DNA of 33,606 bases from Megamonas sp. UBA1799 (GTDB lineage Bacteria; Bacillota; Negativicutes; Selenomonadales; Selenomonadaceae): positions 1-33,606 of the forward strand of contig DCFR01000056.1 in assembly GCA_002319815.1 (NCBI GenBank), written 5' to 3'. The position numbers were made by a program, and so were the translations under genes. Positions 25,800 to 33,606 of the stretch are shown in pieces (the first letter of the stretch is position 1; each line of letters starts with the position of its first letter). Under the pieces are notes generated by a model. That model did no database searches, had not been told where the DNA came from, and worked only from the letters and a program-made list of their open reading frames with translations.

Positions 25800-26741
25800 C
25801 TACACATCCGATTCAAGTTGCTGCCGGAAGGCCGCAATATCCCGAATGTCCTTCGGCGTCGTACGGCAGCAGCCCCCGATTAAAGATGCGCCAGCCTCGT
25901 ACCACTGACGCACATAATCATGATATGGCAAAGCACTGCCATGCCAAGTCTTGGTACTCGGATCATATGTCTCGCCGGTATTAGGGTAAACTACAATGGG
26001 CTTCATCGTCTGCTGCCGAATCGCTCGAATCAAGCCGGCTACGTATTGCGGCGCCGTACAATTTACGCCAACAGCCGCTACTTGTGGCTCTTTATCCAGA
26101 AAATGGGCACAATCGGCAATGGCATCACCCCCGCAAGTATGTGCCTCATCGCTGCAAGAAAAAGCGATCCATGCATAAACTTCCGGATACTTATGCAGCT
26201 CCTGCAGCAGTGCCTCAGCCTCAGTAAAAACAGGAATTGTCTCACAGGCCAAAAGATCCGGTTGGGAGGCAATCAACAAAGCCAGCCGTTCGGCATGAAA
26301 ATCCACTAATTCAGCCCGGCTTATAGCATAATGGCCGCTGTACTCCGAGCCATCGGCCAGATAAGCGCCATAGGGGCCAACCGATGCCGCCGCTAATGGA
26401 TAAGGCCGTCCTGACGGCTGCGCGTTCTTCCAATAATGATCGCGCGCCTGCTGCACCAATCGAACGGATAATTGAATCAGTTCCCTGGCCTGTACTTCGG
26501 TAAACCCCTGCTTTTCAAATCCCTCTACCGTCGCCTGGTAACTGGCACTGGCAGCAATATCAGCGCCAGCCGCAAAATAATCCTGATGCACCGCCTGTAC
26601 TAATTGCGGCTGTTCAAAAAGCGCACGGGCCGACCAAAGGGCATCATTGGTGTCAAATCCCCTGCGGGCCAATTCGGTGCCAAACGCACCGTCCAAGACA
26701 AGGAAAGGCTGCTCTTGCAAATAACAATCAATTTTATTCAT
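25800..26741 (-). CDS. mmuM: Homocysteine S-methyltransferase
   Basis: MmuM-type enzyme that moves a methyl group from S-methylmethionine (or SAM) to homocysteine, giving methionine. The 313 residues begin with LDGAFGTELARRG, and the zinc ligands are Cys228 (VNCTAP), Cys291 and Cys292 (GGCCRTTP). The N- and C-terminal layout is that of the BHMT/MmuM family, without the cobalamin modules of MetH. The start ATG at 26739-26741 overlaps the stop of the upstream binding-protein gene by 8 bases, which strongly suggests coupled translation. The open frame upstream is inside that gene and is not used. Confidence 0.93.
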   Translation of the reverse strand: MNKIDCYLQEQPFLVLDGAFGTELARRGFDTNDALWSARALFEQPQLVQAVHQDYFAAGADIAASASYQATVEGFEKQGFTEVQARELIQLSVRLVQQARDHYWKNAQPSGRPYPLAAASVGPYGAYLADGSEYSGHYAISRAELVDFHAERLALLIASQPDLLACETIPVFTEAEALLQELHKYPEVYAWIAFSCSDEAHTCGGDAIADCAHFLDKEPQVAAVGVNCTAPQYVAGLIRAIRQQTMKPIVVYPNTGETYDPSTKTWHGSALPYHDYVRQWYEAGASLIGGCCRTTPKDIRDIAAFRQQLESDV

Positions 26742-27552
26742 CACCGTCACTCCTTGATTGCAGCAATTCTTTTGGTGGTTCTTGCCCAAACCATTTTTGG
26801 TAAATGTCACTGAATTTTCCGTTCTGTTTCAGTTTCGTCAAGCCGTCATCAATCTGATGCAGCAGCCCTGTATTCCCCTTACGCACAGCAATGCCTAAAT
26901 CTTCTTTTGTCAAGGCTATAGCAGCGGTTCGCACATTTTTATTATGTGTATGACGCACATAATAGGCATTGGTCGGAATATCATTGATTACTGCGTCAAC
27001 GCCGCCATTTTGTACTTCCAGAAAAGCTTCGTTAATGGCATTAAACACCCGTACATCCGCACCGGGAATTTTACGGGCGGCTTCTTCCCCAGTAGAGCCA
27101 ATCGATACCCCCAGTGTCTTGCCTTCCAGATCTTTAGCGGACTGAATGGTCTGGTTATCTGCTTTCACCACGACACCAAGACCGGCAATATAATAGCGCT
27201 GCGAAAAATCTACATTTTGCTGGCGTTCTTCTGTAATGGTAATATCATTAATGGCAACATCCAAATCTTTCGCTTGCAGGGCCGGAATCAAACCGTCAAA
27301 AGCACGATTATTAATATTCACGGCAAATCCCTCTTCTTCACCAATAGCGCGAATGATATCTACATCAAATCCGACATACTCCTTAGTATTTTCATCTTGA
27401 AAACCAAATGGCGGATAGCTGGCATCCATCCCAACTCTGATTACCGGCTTTTCCTTGGAACTCGCGGCTTCATCGCCAGTGTTGCTGCAGCCGGTCAATA
27501 AAAGAGCTGCCGATAATATTGCAAGGCACATAGATAAAATTAATTTTTTCAT
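26734..27552 (-). CDS. Amino acid ABC transporter substrate-binding lipoprotein (family 3)
   Basis: A 272-residue solute-binding protein. The lipobox LLTGC gives a lipidated Cys22 after a signal peptide. The mature domain has the family 3 landmarks: IRVGMDASYPPFGF, GFDVDIIRAIGEE, AFDGLIPALQAKDLDVAIND and GVSIGSTGEE. Relatives bind polar amino acids such as glutamine, arginine or cystine. No permease or ATPase gene is adjacent. The coupling to mmuM suggests a sulfur amino acid or S-methylmethionine as ligand, which is inference. The ATG follows TTAAGGAGG. Two palindromes lie upstream. Confidence 0.92.
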   Translation of the reverse strand: MKKLILSMCLAILSAALLLTGCSNTGDEAASSKEKPVIRVGMDASYPPFGFQDENTKEYVGFDVDIIRAIGEEEGFAVNINNRAFDGLIPALQAKDLDVAINDITITEERQQNVDFSQRYYIAGLGVVVKADNQTIQSAKDLEGKTLGVSIGSTGEEAARKIPGADVRVFNAINEAFLEVQNGGVDAVINDIPTNAYYVRHTHNKNVRTAAIALTKEDLGIAVRKGNTGLLHQIDDGLTKLKQNGKFSDIYQKWFGQEPPKELLQSRSDGDE

Positions 27553-27570
27553 GGTGTTCCTCCTTAAAGA

Positions 27571-27634
27571 ACCTTAACCGGTTTAAGGTATTAAAGATAG
27601 TCTACTCCCTGCAATCATATTTTGTCAATATGAT
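27571..27634 (-). promoter_or_regulatory. Promoter with two palindromic operators before the binding protein-mmuM unit
   Basis: On the minus strand -35 TTGACA (27623-27628) and a weak -10 TAGACT (27599-27604) are 18 bases apart. A palindrome with perfect 8-base arms ATCATATT/AATATGAT (27614-27634) covers the -35. A second, near-perfect palindrome (27571-27589; arms ACCTTAA/TTAAGGT around CGG) lies between the start site and the Shine-Dalgarno site. No SAM riboswitch was seen. Confidence 0.6.
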
Positions 27635-27775
27635 TAGTATGATATTATAGTCTGCATCCTGCTGCAATCTTTTAATGCCCAGAATACTCCCCTGCTACGA
27701 TTACACAAAAACTTTTCGAATCAACACTTTATACCAATTGATCCAAAGAATAAATTCGTCCTTATACGCCCGCCT

Positions 27776-27802
27776 CTGCAGGCAAAGCGTCAAGAACAAC
27801 TA
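27776..27802 (-). repeat. Imperfect direct repeat, copy A (downstream of the GNAT gene)
   Basis: This 27-base segment shares all but 4 positions with copy B at 28383-28409 in the same orientation, both containing CTGCAGGCAA on the plus strand. On the minus strand it is an open frame reading VVLDALPAEAGV then stop, so it may be the tail of a degraded gene. Confidence 0.55.
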
Positions 27803-27817
27803 AATCCCTTGGTACAT

Positions 27818-28330
27818 TCAGCGGTTCACCACTTTCGTAAAACGAAAAAAGTACTCATCTTCTTTATGCTGCTTCTCGGAAAACAACGTGTCCGGATCTC
27901 GATGATGCGGATGATAAAACTCTACGGCTGCAAAGCCGCAGCAGTTTATATAGAAATGGATATTCCGTTTTTCAAAATAAGGAGTACAGGTCTCCCAAAC
28001 CTTGACGGCCGGATAATGTGCCTCAATCGCTTTCCATAGTTGCTGGCCGATTTTTTTACCTTGCAGCTTGTCCATAACATAGAGAAAGGCAAGTTCACCC
28101 TTTATCCCATTAATTATCACGATTGCTCCGCCGGCCATTTCGCCATTCACAACGGCCTGATATGACATCGCGCCTTCGGCGGTCATCGAATGCACAATAT
28201 CCTGCTCCGGCAGGATATTGCGATCCAACGGACCCAGCGCAGCCTCAGCGCCGAATTGAAACGCTGCCTGCATTTCTTGTTTAAACTGCGCCATATTTTC
28301 TTTCATAAGAGGAATCATTTTAAAGTCCAT
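27818..28330 (-). CDS. GNAT family N-acetyltransferase
   Basis: A 170-residue acetyltransferase of the GNAT fold: a central strand GELAFLYVMDKLQGKKIGQQL carries the acetyl-CoA loop (QGKKIG), followed by the helix LWKAIEAHYP and the late segment EKRNIHFYINCCGFAAVEFY typical of the family. The substrate is unknown. The ATG follows AAGGA. The gene is isolated, 103 bases after the RND pump gene and 265 bases before the binding-protein gene, and is bracketed by imperfect direct repeats. Confidence 0.85.
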   Translation of the reverse strand: MDFKMIPLMKENMAQFKQEMQAAFQFGAEAALGPLDRNILPEQDIVHSMTAEGAMSYQAVVNGEMAGGAIVIINGIKGELAFLYVMDKLQGKKIGQQLWKAIEAHYPAVKVWETCTPYFEKRNIHFYINCCGFAAVEFYHPHHRDPDTLFSEKQHKEDEYFFRFTKVVNR

Positions 28331-28382
28331 AGCATATCCTTTTCCTTCCCTGAACGCCTAACCCGCCTTGACAAGACCGTTG

Positions 28383-28409
28383 CTGCAGGCAATGCACCAA
28401 GAACGACTA
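28383..28409 (-). repeat. Imperfect direct repeat, copy B (upstream of the GNAT gene)
   Basis: Partner of copy A. On the minus strand the frame reads VVVLGALPAATVL, similar to the frame in copy A. The 607-base distance spans exactly the GNAT gene, as expected for a partial tandem duplication or an insertion between duplicated flanks. Confidence 0.55.
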
Positions 28410-28433
28410 CAGCTCTGAGAAATTCGGTTCAAG

Positions 28434-31400
28434 TTAATTTATTTTTTTACTGTTTTTGCCGCTGCTCCATTGATGAATCAAATCATAGATCATCGGTACG
28501 ACAACCAGTGTCAATAACGTGGATGTAATGACACCGCCGATAATAGCATGGGCCATCGGCGCACGCGCTTCAGCGCCTGGTCCCAGGCCCAGTGCAATTG
28601 GCAGCATACCGAAGATCATTGCTATACTGGTCATCAGTATGGGACGCAGGCGTATGCTGCCGGCCTCAATCAAGGCCGTCTCGCAGTTAATCCCCTGTTG
28701 CATACGCTGTTTCGCAAAATCAACCAGCAAAATAGCATTTTTTGTTACCAGCCCCATGAGCATCATAATGCCGATCAACGACACAAGACTGAGTTCACTG
28801 CCAGCCAGGAAAAGCCCGGCCAACGCGCCAATCATCGCGAGTGGCAGCGAAAACATGATGGCAAAAGGTTCGCTGTAGCTTTCAAATTGCGCGGCAAGAA
28901 TCATAAAAATAAACGCTATAGCCATCACCAGCGCCATCTCCATATTCGAAAAGGATTCATCCATATCGTTAGCAGCGCCAGCCTGACCGATCTTATAGCC
29001 GACAGCCATCGGTATCGCCTGCGCCTGCCTAAAGATGGCATCATTCGCATCGCCCATCGAAGTTCCGTCCGTATTGGCGGTCAAGCGGATTTCTTTCTGC
29101 CGATCGTAGCGGCGGATATCGCTCGCACTTGTCGTGTACTGCCACCCAGCCACCTGTGAAAGCGGTACGAGTAACGAATGCCCGTCCACCTGATGCTCAC
29201 TGGGCACATAGACCTGCCGCAGCATATCAGACCGGCGGCGCCCATTGTCATTCAACCGCATGCGAATATCCACACGTTCATCTTTATCAGCAAACTTCCC
29301 AACGATGGATCCATTCAGCATCGTCTGCATCGTCGTACCAATGGCCATAGAGGAGATCCCCAAGTCACTGGCACGTTCCTCTTTGAGTACGAGATTAAGA
29401 TTTGGCATTCCCGCATGATAAGTTGAAACGACATCCTGTACGCCCGGCAAGTGTTCAAGCTCTTTCTGCACAGTTTCCGCCAATGGAACAAGCTCAGCCA
29501 TTGCTGGTCCGGTAATGGATATAGCAATTGGCTTATCATCACTTTCAACAAAATCGGCGCGAACTCCCGGCAGCGCATTAAAACGCTGACGCACCTCCGC
29601 AATGACCTCTTTTTGGCTGCGCGTACGGTCTTTCTTTGGCACGAGCTGCACAAAAAGATTATGCTGACGGTTCGCAGTGGTTGCATAGACATGACGGACT
29701 TCAGGAATTGTCAGCAGTACGGTCGTAAGCTTTTCCGACTGCACATTCATCGTATCAATGGCAGCATCTGAAGCTGCCTGCACCTTCACTGTAAACTGCG
29801 ACTGGTCAGTCACCGGCATGAAAGTCGATCCGAGGAACGGAACGAGACACAAACTCAACAGGAACAATAGCAAAGTTGCGCCAAGTACCCGCAGACGATA
29901 TGCCTGCAAAAGCGTTTCAAGCATTTGCCCGTACCATTTGGTCACGTGCTCAAAGCTGCGCTGCCAACGCTGCCACGCGCCTTGCAGAATAGCCGGCATA
30001 GACGGTTTACCGACGGGCAGATAAAGCGCCGCCATCATTGGCGTCAGCGTGAACGAAACGAACAGAGACACCATTACGGCAAATGCAATAGAGAGACCAA
30101 ACTCCTTGAATATCTGGCCATCAACGCCCGACATGAATCCAACCGGCAAAAATACCGCTGCCACCGTAAAGGTCGTCGCCATCACTGCCAACGCGATTTC
30201 TTTCGTACCGTCAATCGCTGCCTGTTTTGCATCTTTTCCCATCTGCCGGTGGCGAATGATATTCTCTATAACGACAATTGCGTCATCAATCAACAAGCCA
30301 ACGGATAACGATAACCCTAAGAGTGACATGCTATTGATGGAAAAGCCTGCGAGTTTCATGAACAGGAAGGTCGAAACAATCGAAGCCGGTATGGCAAGCG
30401 CACTGATAACTGTGCTGCGCCAATCCCCCAGAAACCAGAATACGATAAAAACGGCAAAAATACTGCCGATGATCAGATCGAACCAGACTTCCGTAATCGA
30501 TTCAGCGACGCGCTGCGCATCATCGCGCACCAACTGCAGCTCCATCCCGGCGGGCAATTCATTTTCCAACTGCGTAAGCTCCTGCTTGACTGCTGTCGCT
30601 ACCTTGACTGCATTGCCGCCCGACTGCTTGCCGATGGCAATGCCGACGGCTGGCTTGCCATCGTAACGGGCGGTTGTCACGACGTCCTTGATGGTGTCCT
30701 TAGCTTCGCCAACCTGCCAAAAGTAAATTGGCATCTGATCACGTACCCCAACAATGACGGAGTCAAACTGCTGCACCCGCGGAAAATTGCCCGCCATGCG
30801 CACCGAGAGTTCCTGCCGCTGATTGCTGATCTTTCCGGCCGGCACATCCTGATTGACCTGCTTAAGCTGCTGGCCAACCTCGGCAACCGACAGCCCGAAT
30901 GTATTAAGTTTGTCCTGATCCATCAATAAATGGATTTCTCGTTCCTGCCGTCCGCTGATACTTACCTGGCCGACGCCGTTGATTTTCTGCAAACGAGGTT
31001 TCAATACATCATCAACAAAAATACTAATCTCTCGCATACTGGCCGTCTCGGAAGTAATCGCCACGGATACAACCGGCTGCGCATTCATATCAAAGCGCGA
31101 AATCACCGGTTCCTTAATCGTATCCGGCAATTCTCCTCGTATCGCGCTGATCTTGTCGCGCACATCCTGCGCCGCCTCGGCCGGATTGACGCCGAAATTG
31201 AACTCGACGTTGATTTCCGCCTCCCCCTCACGCGAAGTAGATTCAATATGCTTCACGCCTCGCGCCTCGCCAATGGCTTCCTCGACTTTCTGCGTGACCT
31301 GCGTATCGACCTGATCCGGCTGCGCTCCTTCATAGGTAATACTGACCGATACATAGGGCAAACTCGTATCCGGCATTTCATCGACATTCATCTTGCCATA

Positions 31401-31484
31401 GTTTACGATACCCATAATGATCATGGCAGCCAGAACGACCGTCGCAAATACCGGCCGGTGGATGCTGATTTCTGGTAGACTCAT
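28434..31484 (-). CDS. RND multidrug efflux permease (AcrB/HAE1 type)
   Basis: Proton-driven inner-membrane pump of 1016 residues that exports drugs or other amphiphiles through the envelope. The first TM helix follows ISIHRPVFATVV. Two large periplasmic loops and the second-half membrane block are present. The proton-relay aspartates Asp400/Asp401 lie in LLIDDAIVVIENI, with the partner Lys in GLVTKNAILLVDFAK. The GAQPDQVD motif near the N-terminus is typical of the MdtB/AcrB group rather than the metal pumps. Its ATG overlaps the adaptor stop by 4 bases. No TolC-type outer membrane channel gene is in the window. Confidence 0.95.
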   Translation of the reverse strand: MSLPEISIHRPVFATVVLAAMIIMGIVNYGKMNVDEMPDTSLPYVSVSITYEGAQPDQVDTQVTQKVEEAIGEARGVKHIESTSREGEAEINVEFNFGVNPAEAAQDVRDKISAIRGELPDTIKEPVISRFDMNAQPVVSVAITSETASMREISIFVDDVLKPRLQKINGVGQVSISGRQEREIHLLMDQDKLNTFGLSVAEVGQQLKQVNQDVPAGKISNQRQELSVRMAGNFPRVQQFDSVIVGVRDQMPIYFWQVGEAKDTIKDVVTTARYDGKPAVGIAIGKQSGGNAVKVATAVKQELTQLENELPAGMELQLVRDDAQRVAESITEVWFDLIIGSIFAVFIVFWFLGDWRSTVISALAIPASIVSTFLFMKLAGFSINSMSLLGLSLSVGLLIDDAIVVIENIIRHRQMGKDAKQAAIDGTKEIALAVMATTFTVAAVFLPVGFMSGVDGQIFKEFGLSIAFAVMVSLFVSFTLTPMMAALYLPVGKPSMPAILQGAWQRWQRSFEHVTKWYGQMLETLLQAYRLRVLGATLLLFLLSLCLVPFLGSTFMPVTDQSQFTVKVQAASDAAIDTMNVQSEKLTTVLLTIPEVRHVYATTANRQHNLFVQLVPKKDRTRSQKEVIAEVRQRFNALPGVRADFVESDDKPIAISITGPAMAELVPLAETVQKELEHLPGVQDVVSTYHAGMPNLNLVLKEERASDLGISSMAIGTTMQTMLNGSIVGKFADKDERVDIRMRLNDNGRRRSDMLRQVYVPSEHQVDGHSLLVPLSQVAGWQYTTSASDIRRYDRQKEIRLTANTDGTSMGDANDAIFRQAQAIPMAVGYKIGQAGAANDMDESFSNMEMALVMAIAFIFMILAAQFESYSEPFAIMFSLPLAMIGALAGLFLAGSELSLVSLIGIMMLMGLVTKNAILLVDFAKQRMQQGINCETALIEAGSIRLRPILMTSIAMIFGMLPIALGLGPGAEARAPMAHAIIGGVITSTLLTLVVVPMIYDLIHQWSSGKNSKKIN

Positions 31485-32584
31485 GATTTCTCCTCAAACT
31501 GCAGCAAATCGCCGTCCTTGATTGTGTCAAGATTATCGGTCACAATAACCACGTTTTCCTCGACGCCATTGATGATCTCGATCCGATCATCAATAAGATC
31601 GCCAGCCTCCACGCGAATCTTTTTTGCATGACCCGCCTCGACTGTAAAGAGATATTGCAACCCCTTCCGCCCGAGAACAGCTCGCTGCGGTACAGATAAG
31701 ACCGCTTTTGGCAAGCCAAGATTCAACTGCACCTGCACAAACATACCGGGCTTCAGCAGCTGGTCGGGATTATCCAACCGAACCTTAACACGAAACATGC
31801 GGCTTTCCTTTCCAGCCACAGGGCTTATGACATCGACCGTTCCGATAAACTCTTTTCCCGGATAGGCATCCACGATCACATGAACTCTATTGCCTATTTT
31901 AAGATACACCATATCACGCTGTTCAACACTGACAACCACATGTACCGCATCCAGCTGTTCGACCGTCATCAGTTGGTTGCCCGCCGACACGTTCTGCCCA
32001 TTTGTCAGGTTCTTATTGGCTACCACGCCCTCAACCGGACTCACGACCGTAGCCTCATCCAGCTGTTTCTCAGCACTACTGAGATTTGCCTTCGCTGAAT
32101 CGAACTCCGCCTGACTAGAAAGCATTTTTGTCCGAGCGCTTTCGAACTGCTGCCGCGAATACGCACCTTGCTCGAACAACATGGCATAACGTTGATACTC
32201 ATCCTGATCGTTGGCATATTTTGCCGCCGATTGATTGACATTATTTTGTGCGATGCGGACTGCATTATCAAGTTCCACCGTATCCATGAGAAAAAGCGGC
32301 TGATCCTTGCTGACAGACTGACCGTCTTCAATAAGAACTTTGGTCACCTTTCCTGAAAAACGACTGCTGATGATCGAGGAGGTCAGTCCCTCGACATTTC
32401 CCGCAAACGGCATCATCGCCGGTTTTTCGATGACTTTTACCGTGTCGGTCGACACGGCAACCGGCTGCGAGCGAACGGTTGGTTCTTTTTCTGCTCCCGC
32501 CAAACGCCAGCCCATGATCACAAGCACAACGATCAACAGGCTCAGCATCATAATACGTGTCTTGCTTTTTCCGCTCTTATTCAT
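31481..32584 (-). CDS. RND efflux periplasmic adaptor (membrane fusion protein)
   Basis: A 367-residue HlyD/AcrA-type adaptor connecting the RND pump to an outer membrane channel. One N-terminal hydrophobic anchor (MLSLLIVVLVIMGW) is followed by a lipoyl half-motif (SGKVTKVLIEDGQSV), an alpha-hairpin coiled coil, the second lipoyl half (VVSPVEGVVANKNLTNGQNVSAG) and beta-barrel/MP domains (LLKPGMFVQVQLNL). Two adjacent ATGs occur; the one at 32582-32584 lies 7 bases after GGGGAG. A start five codons further up would overlap this site. It is the first structural gene of the operon. Confidence 0.93.
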   Translation of the reverse strand: MNKSGKSKTRIMMLSLLIVVLVIMGWRLAGAEKEPTVRSQPVAVSTDTVKVIEKPAMMPFAGNVEGLTSSIISSRFSGKVTKVLIEDGQSVSKDQPLFLMDTVELDNAVRIAQNNVNQSAAKYANDQDEYQRYAMLFEQGAYSRQQFESARTKMLSSQAEFDSAKANLSSAEKQLDEATVVSPVEGVVANKNLTNGQNVSAGNQLMTVEQLDAVHVVVSVEQRDMVYLKIGNRVHVIVDAYPGKEFIGTVDVISPVAGKESRMFRVKVRLDNPDQLLKPGMFVQVQLNLGLPKAVLSVPQRAVLGRKGLQYLFTVEAGHAKKIRVEAGDLIDDRIEIINGVEENVVIVTDNLDTIKDGDLLQFEEKS

Positions 32585-32653
32585 CATCTGTCTCCCCATA
32601 TAATATATTTTTAAGCAAATTTTCTGCCTTGTTTACACAGAAACGCCGTCCAA

Positions 32654-32673
32654 TATTGACTTAGGTCAGTAGT
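32654..32673 (-). promoter_or_regulatory. Second TetR operator, upstream of the adaptor gene
   Basis: The 20-base site TATTGACTTAGGTCAGTAGT matches the operator in front of tetR (33331-33350) at 17 positions. It lies 70 bases before the adaptor start. A clear promoter was not found here, so the site may also act on read-through from tetR. Confidence 0.7.
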
Positions 32674-32694
32674 CAATAAAAGAAAATGCGAATA

Positions 32695-33315
32695 TCATTT
32701 CGCATCTTCAAAATGAACCAAACTGCCTGCTTTCATTCCAAAAAGCATCTCAATCAACTTTTCTGCCAGCCGCTCACGAATCGCCATACTCTCATCCGTG
32801 AGAACATCCTGTTTTCCTTCAGGCCACATCGCATCCACAATTCCCCAAAAGAAATCAAGGCATTCTTCCGTATGCGTTATCTGCATTGAACCTTCCGCTA
32901 TGCCCCGGAGGATTACATCCTTTAATAAACGATTAAAGCGCACCGACATACATTGCGTCCAGAGCCGCAGTAAAATATCATAGTGATTTTCTTCAGAAAG
33001 CTTATCCAGCAAACGATCCATCGGATTTTCCCTGCGGAAAAGATTAAGGAACAACTGCAGTTTTCCGACCGCATCAACCTCCCTGGCCTGGCGGCTGTAT
33101 TCATCTATAAAAACTTGCGTCCAATATTCAAAAATCGCCTTGAGAACATCTTCCTTCGTCGGAAAATAATAAAAAAACGTCCCCTTAGCAACACCAGCCT
33201 GTCGGCATATATCCTGCACCATAGTCGCTTCATATCCCTGCGCACAGAAACACTCCATCGCAATATGGATCAGTTCCTGACGGCGTTCCTCCGGATCCTT
33301 ACGAACTCTTGCCAT
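32695..33315 (-). CDS. TetR/AcrR family transcriptional regulator
   Basis: A 206-residue repressor. The N-terminal helix-turn-helix is at about 31-50 (TMVQDICRQAGVAKGTFFYYFPTKEDVL), followed by the all-helical ligand-binding domain. Its position just upstream of the adaptor-pump pair, in the same direction, and the matching operators before both genes indicate that it controls itself and the efflux operon. The inducer is unknown. The ATG follows GGGGGAGAAAAG. Confidence 0.94.
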   Translation of the reverse strand: MARVRKDPEERRQELIHIAMECFCAQGYEATMVQDICRQAGVAKGTFFYYFPTKEDVLKAIFEYWTQVFIDEYSRQAREVDAVGKLQLFLNLFRRENPMDRLLDKLSEENHYDILLRLWTQCMSVRFNRLLKDVILRGIAEGSMQITHTEECLDFFWGIVDAMWPEGKQDVLTDESMAIRERLAEKLIEMLFGMKAGSLVHFEDAK

Positions 33316-33330
33316 CTTTTCTCCCCCTAT

Positions 33331-33382
33331 TATTGACCAAGGTCAGTAATAAAAATATACTATACATTAACATACATGTCAA
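33331..33382 (-). promoter_or_regulatory. tetR promoter and primary operator
   Basis: On the minus strand -35 TTGACA (33377-33382) and -10 TATATT (33354-33359) are 17 bases apart, a near-consensus promoter. The palindrome TATTGACCAAGGTCAGTAAT (33331-33350; half-site TTACTGACC) lies right after the -10, over the start site, where a bound repressor would block initiation. Confidence 0.85.
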
Positions 33383-33542
33383 TCCTGAAATTTTCTATTT
33401 CAGAGTTTTAGTTTCGATTACGCCGGAAACCATTTACTGGTCCATTGTAGCTACTCGCATACTGGCCATAACATTTTTCCGGTAAAACAGGCTTCTAAAA
33501 GCGCCAGACAAAACTTGATTTTGCAGACAATCATGACAATCT

Positions 33543-33606
33543 TTACTGCCCCAGCCGCGCGACAATCATCTGCGCTGCCTGCCGCGGCGAAATATTGCTC
33601 ACATCA
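33543..33606 (-). CDS. C-terminal end of an unidentified gene (partial)
   Basis: The minus-strand frame reads DVSNISPRQAAQMIVARLGQ then TAA at 33543-33545. The regular helix-like tail and stop suggest the end of a real gene that begins beyond the right edge. It cannot be identified from 20 residues. Between it and the tetR promoter (33383-33542) no other gene or clear terminator was seen. Confidence 0.45.
   Translation of the reverse strand, partial: DVSNISPRQAAQMIVARLGQ

Noticed and set aside
5510..27700. A shared 13-base string CCCCTGCTACGAT upstream of rodA (near 5510) and near 27690
   Set aside because: A match of this length is expected several times by chance in a window of this size, and the surroundings do not agree further.
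27553..27817. Possible SAM or T-box riboswitch before the binding protein-mmuM unit
   Set aside because: No recognisable riboswitch core sequence or T-box motif was seen. The palindromes look like protein-binding operators.
1..33606. CRISPR arrays, tRNA or rRNA genes and prophage modules
   Set aside because: No regularly spaced repeats, no tRNA-like cloverleaf and no phage or transposase proteins could be recognised by reading. A profile search would be needed to exclude tRNAs fully.

Overview
The window looks like chromosomal DNA of a diderm Firmicute, most likely a member of the Negativicutes (Sporomusaceae/Selenomonadales type). The grounds are: a mreBCD-mrdA-minCDE-rodA block with maf and radC nearby, as in Firmicutes; strong AGGAGG-type ribosome binding sites; a MinE gene, absent from Bacillus; and a complete RND pump plus periplasmic adaptor, which implies an outer membrane. 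This is inference from gene content and order. No rRNA, tRNA, CRISPR array, transposase or phage gene was recognised.

Region 1 (1-11.8 kb, minus strand) is core genome. Read right to left it encodes mreB, mreC, mreD, mrdA (PBP2), minC, minD and minE, then a strong terminator. A new promoter then drives rodA, a TIGR03960-type radical SAM protein, a DUF2344 protein, RNase G and, at the edge, ribosomal protein L19. Together these set rod shape, side-wall peptidoglycan synthesis and the position of the division septum, with an RNA-processing and ribosome appendix. Many junctions overlap by 4-16 bases, so translational coupling is likely.

Region 2 (11.8-14.0 kb) is a plus-strand island between mreB and radC: an apparently 5'-truncated ORF, an unknown 106-residue protein and a DUF1848 protein. 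It ends at a perfect 21-bp inverted repeat, one arm of which is the 3' coding end of radC.

Region 3 (14.0-17.6 kb, minus) returns to housekeeping genes: radC, maf, a DUF4321 membrane protein, an amidohydrolase and an N-terminally extended RsmH-like methyltransferase. A divergent plus-strand gene for a secreted protein of unknown function follows (17.9-18.5 kb).

Region 4 (18.5-28.4 kb, all minus) is accessory metabolism: a pfpI-yoaP-like pair behind a promoter flanked by inverted heptad repeats, a CAT-like acetyltransferase, a SAM methyltransferase, an orphan PcfJ-type protein, a PhzF protein, an SDR dehydrogenase, a solute-binding lipoprotein overlapping a homocysteine S-methyltransferase, and a GNAT enzyme flanked by imperfect direct repeats.

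Region 5 (28.4-33.4 kb, minus) is a TetR-regulated RND efflux operon (regulator, adaptor, pump). Two nearly identical operator sites lie upstream of the regulator and upstream of the adaptor. The last 64 bases hold the C-terminal end of another gene.

There is no single spectacular new system here. The most testable novelties are the regulatory architectures (TetR operator pair, heptad operator, double palindrome before the binding protein-mmuM pair), the binding protein-mmuM coupling without a permease, the radC tail hairpin and the DUF1848 island.
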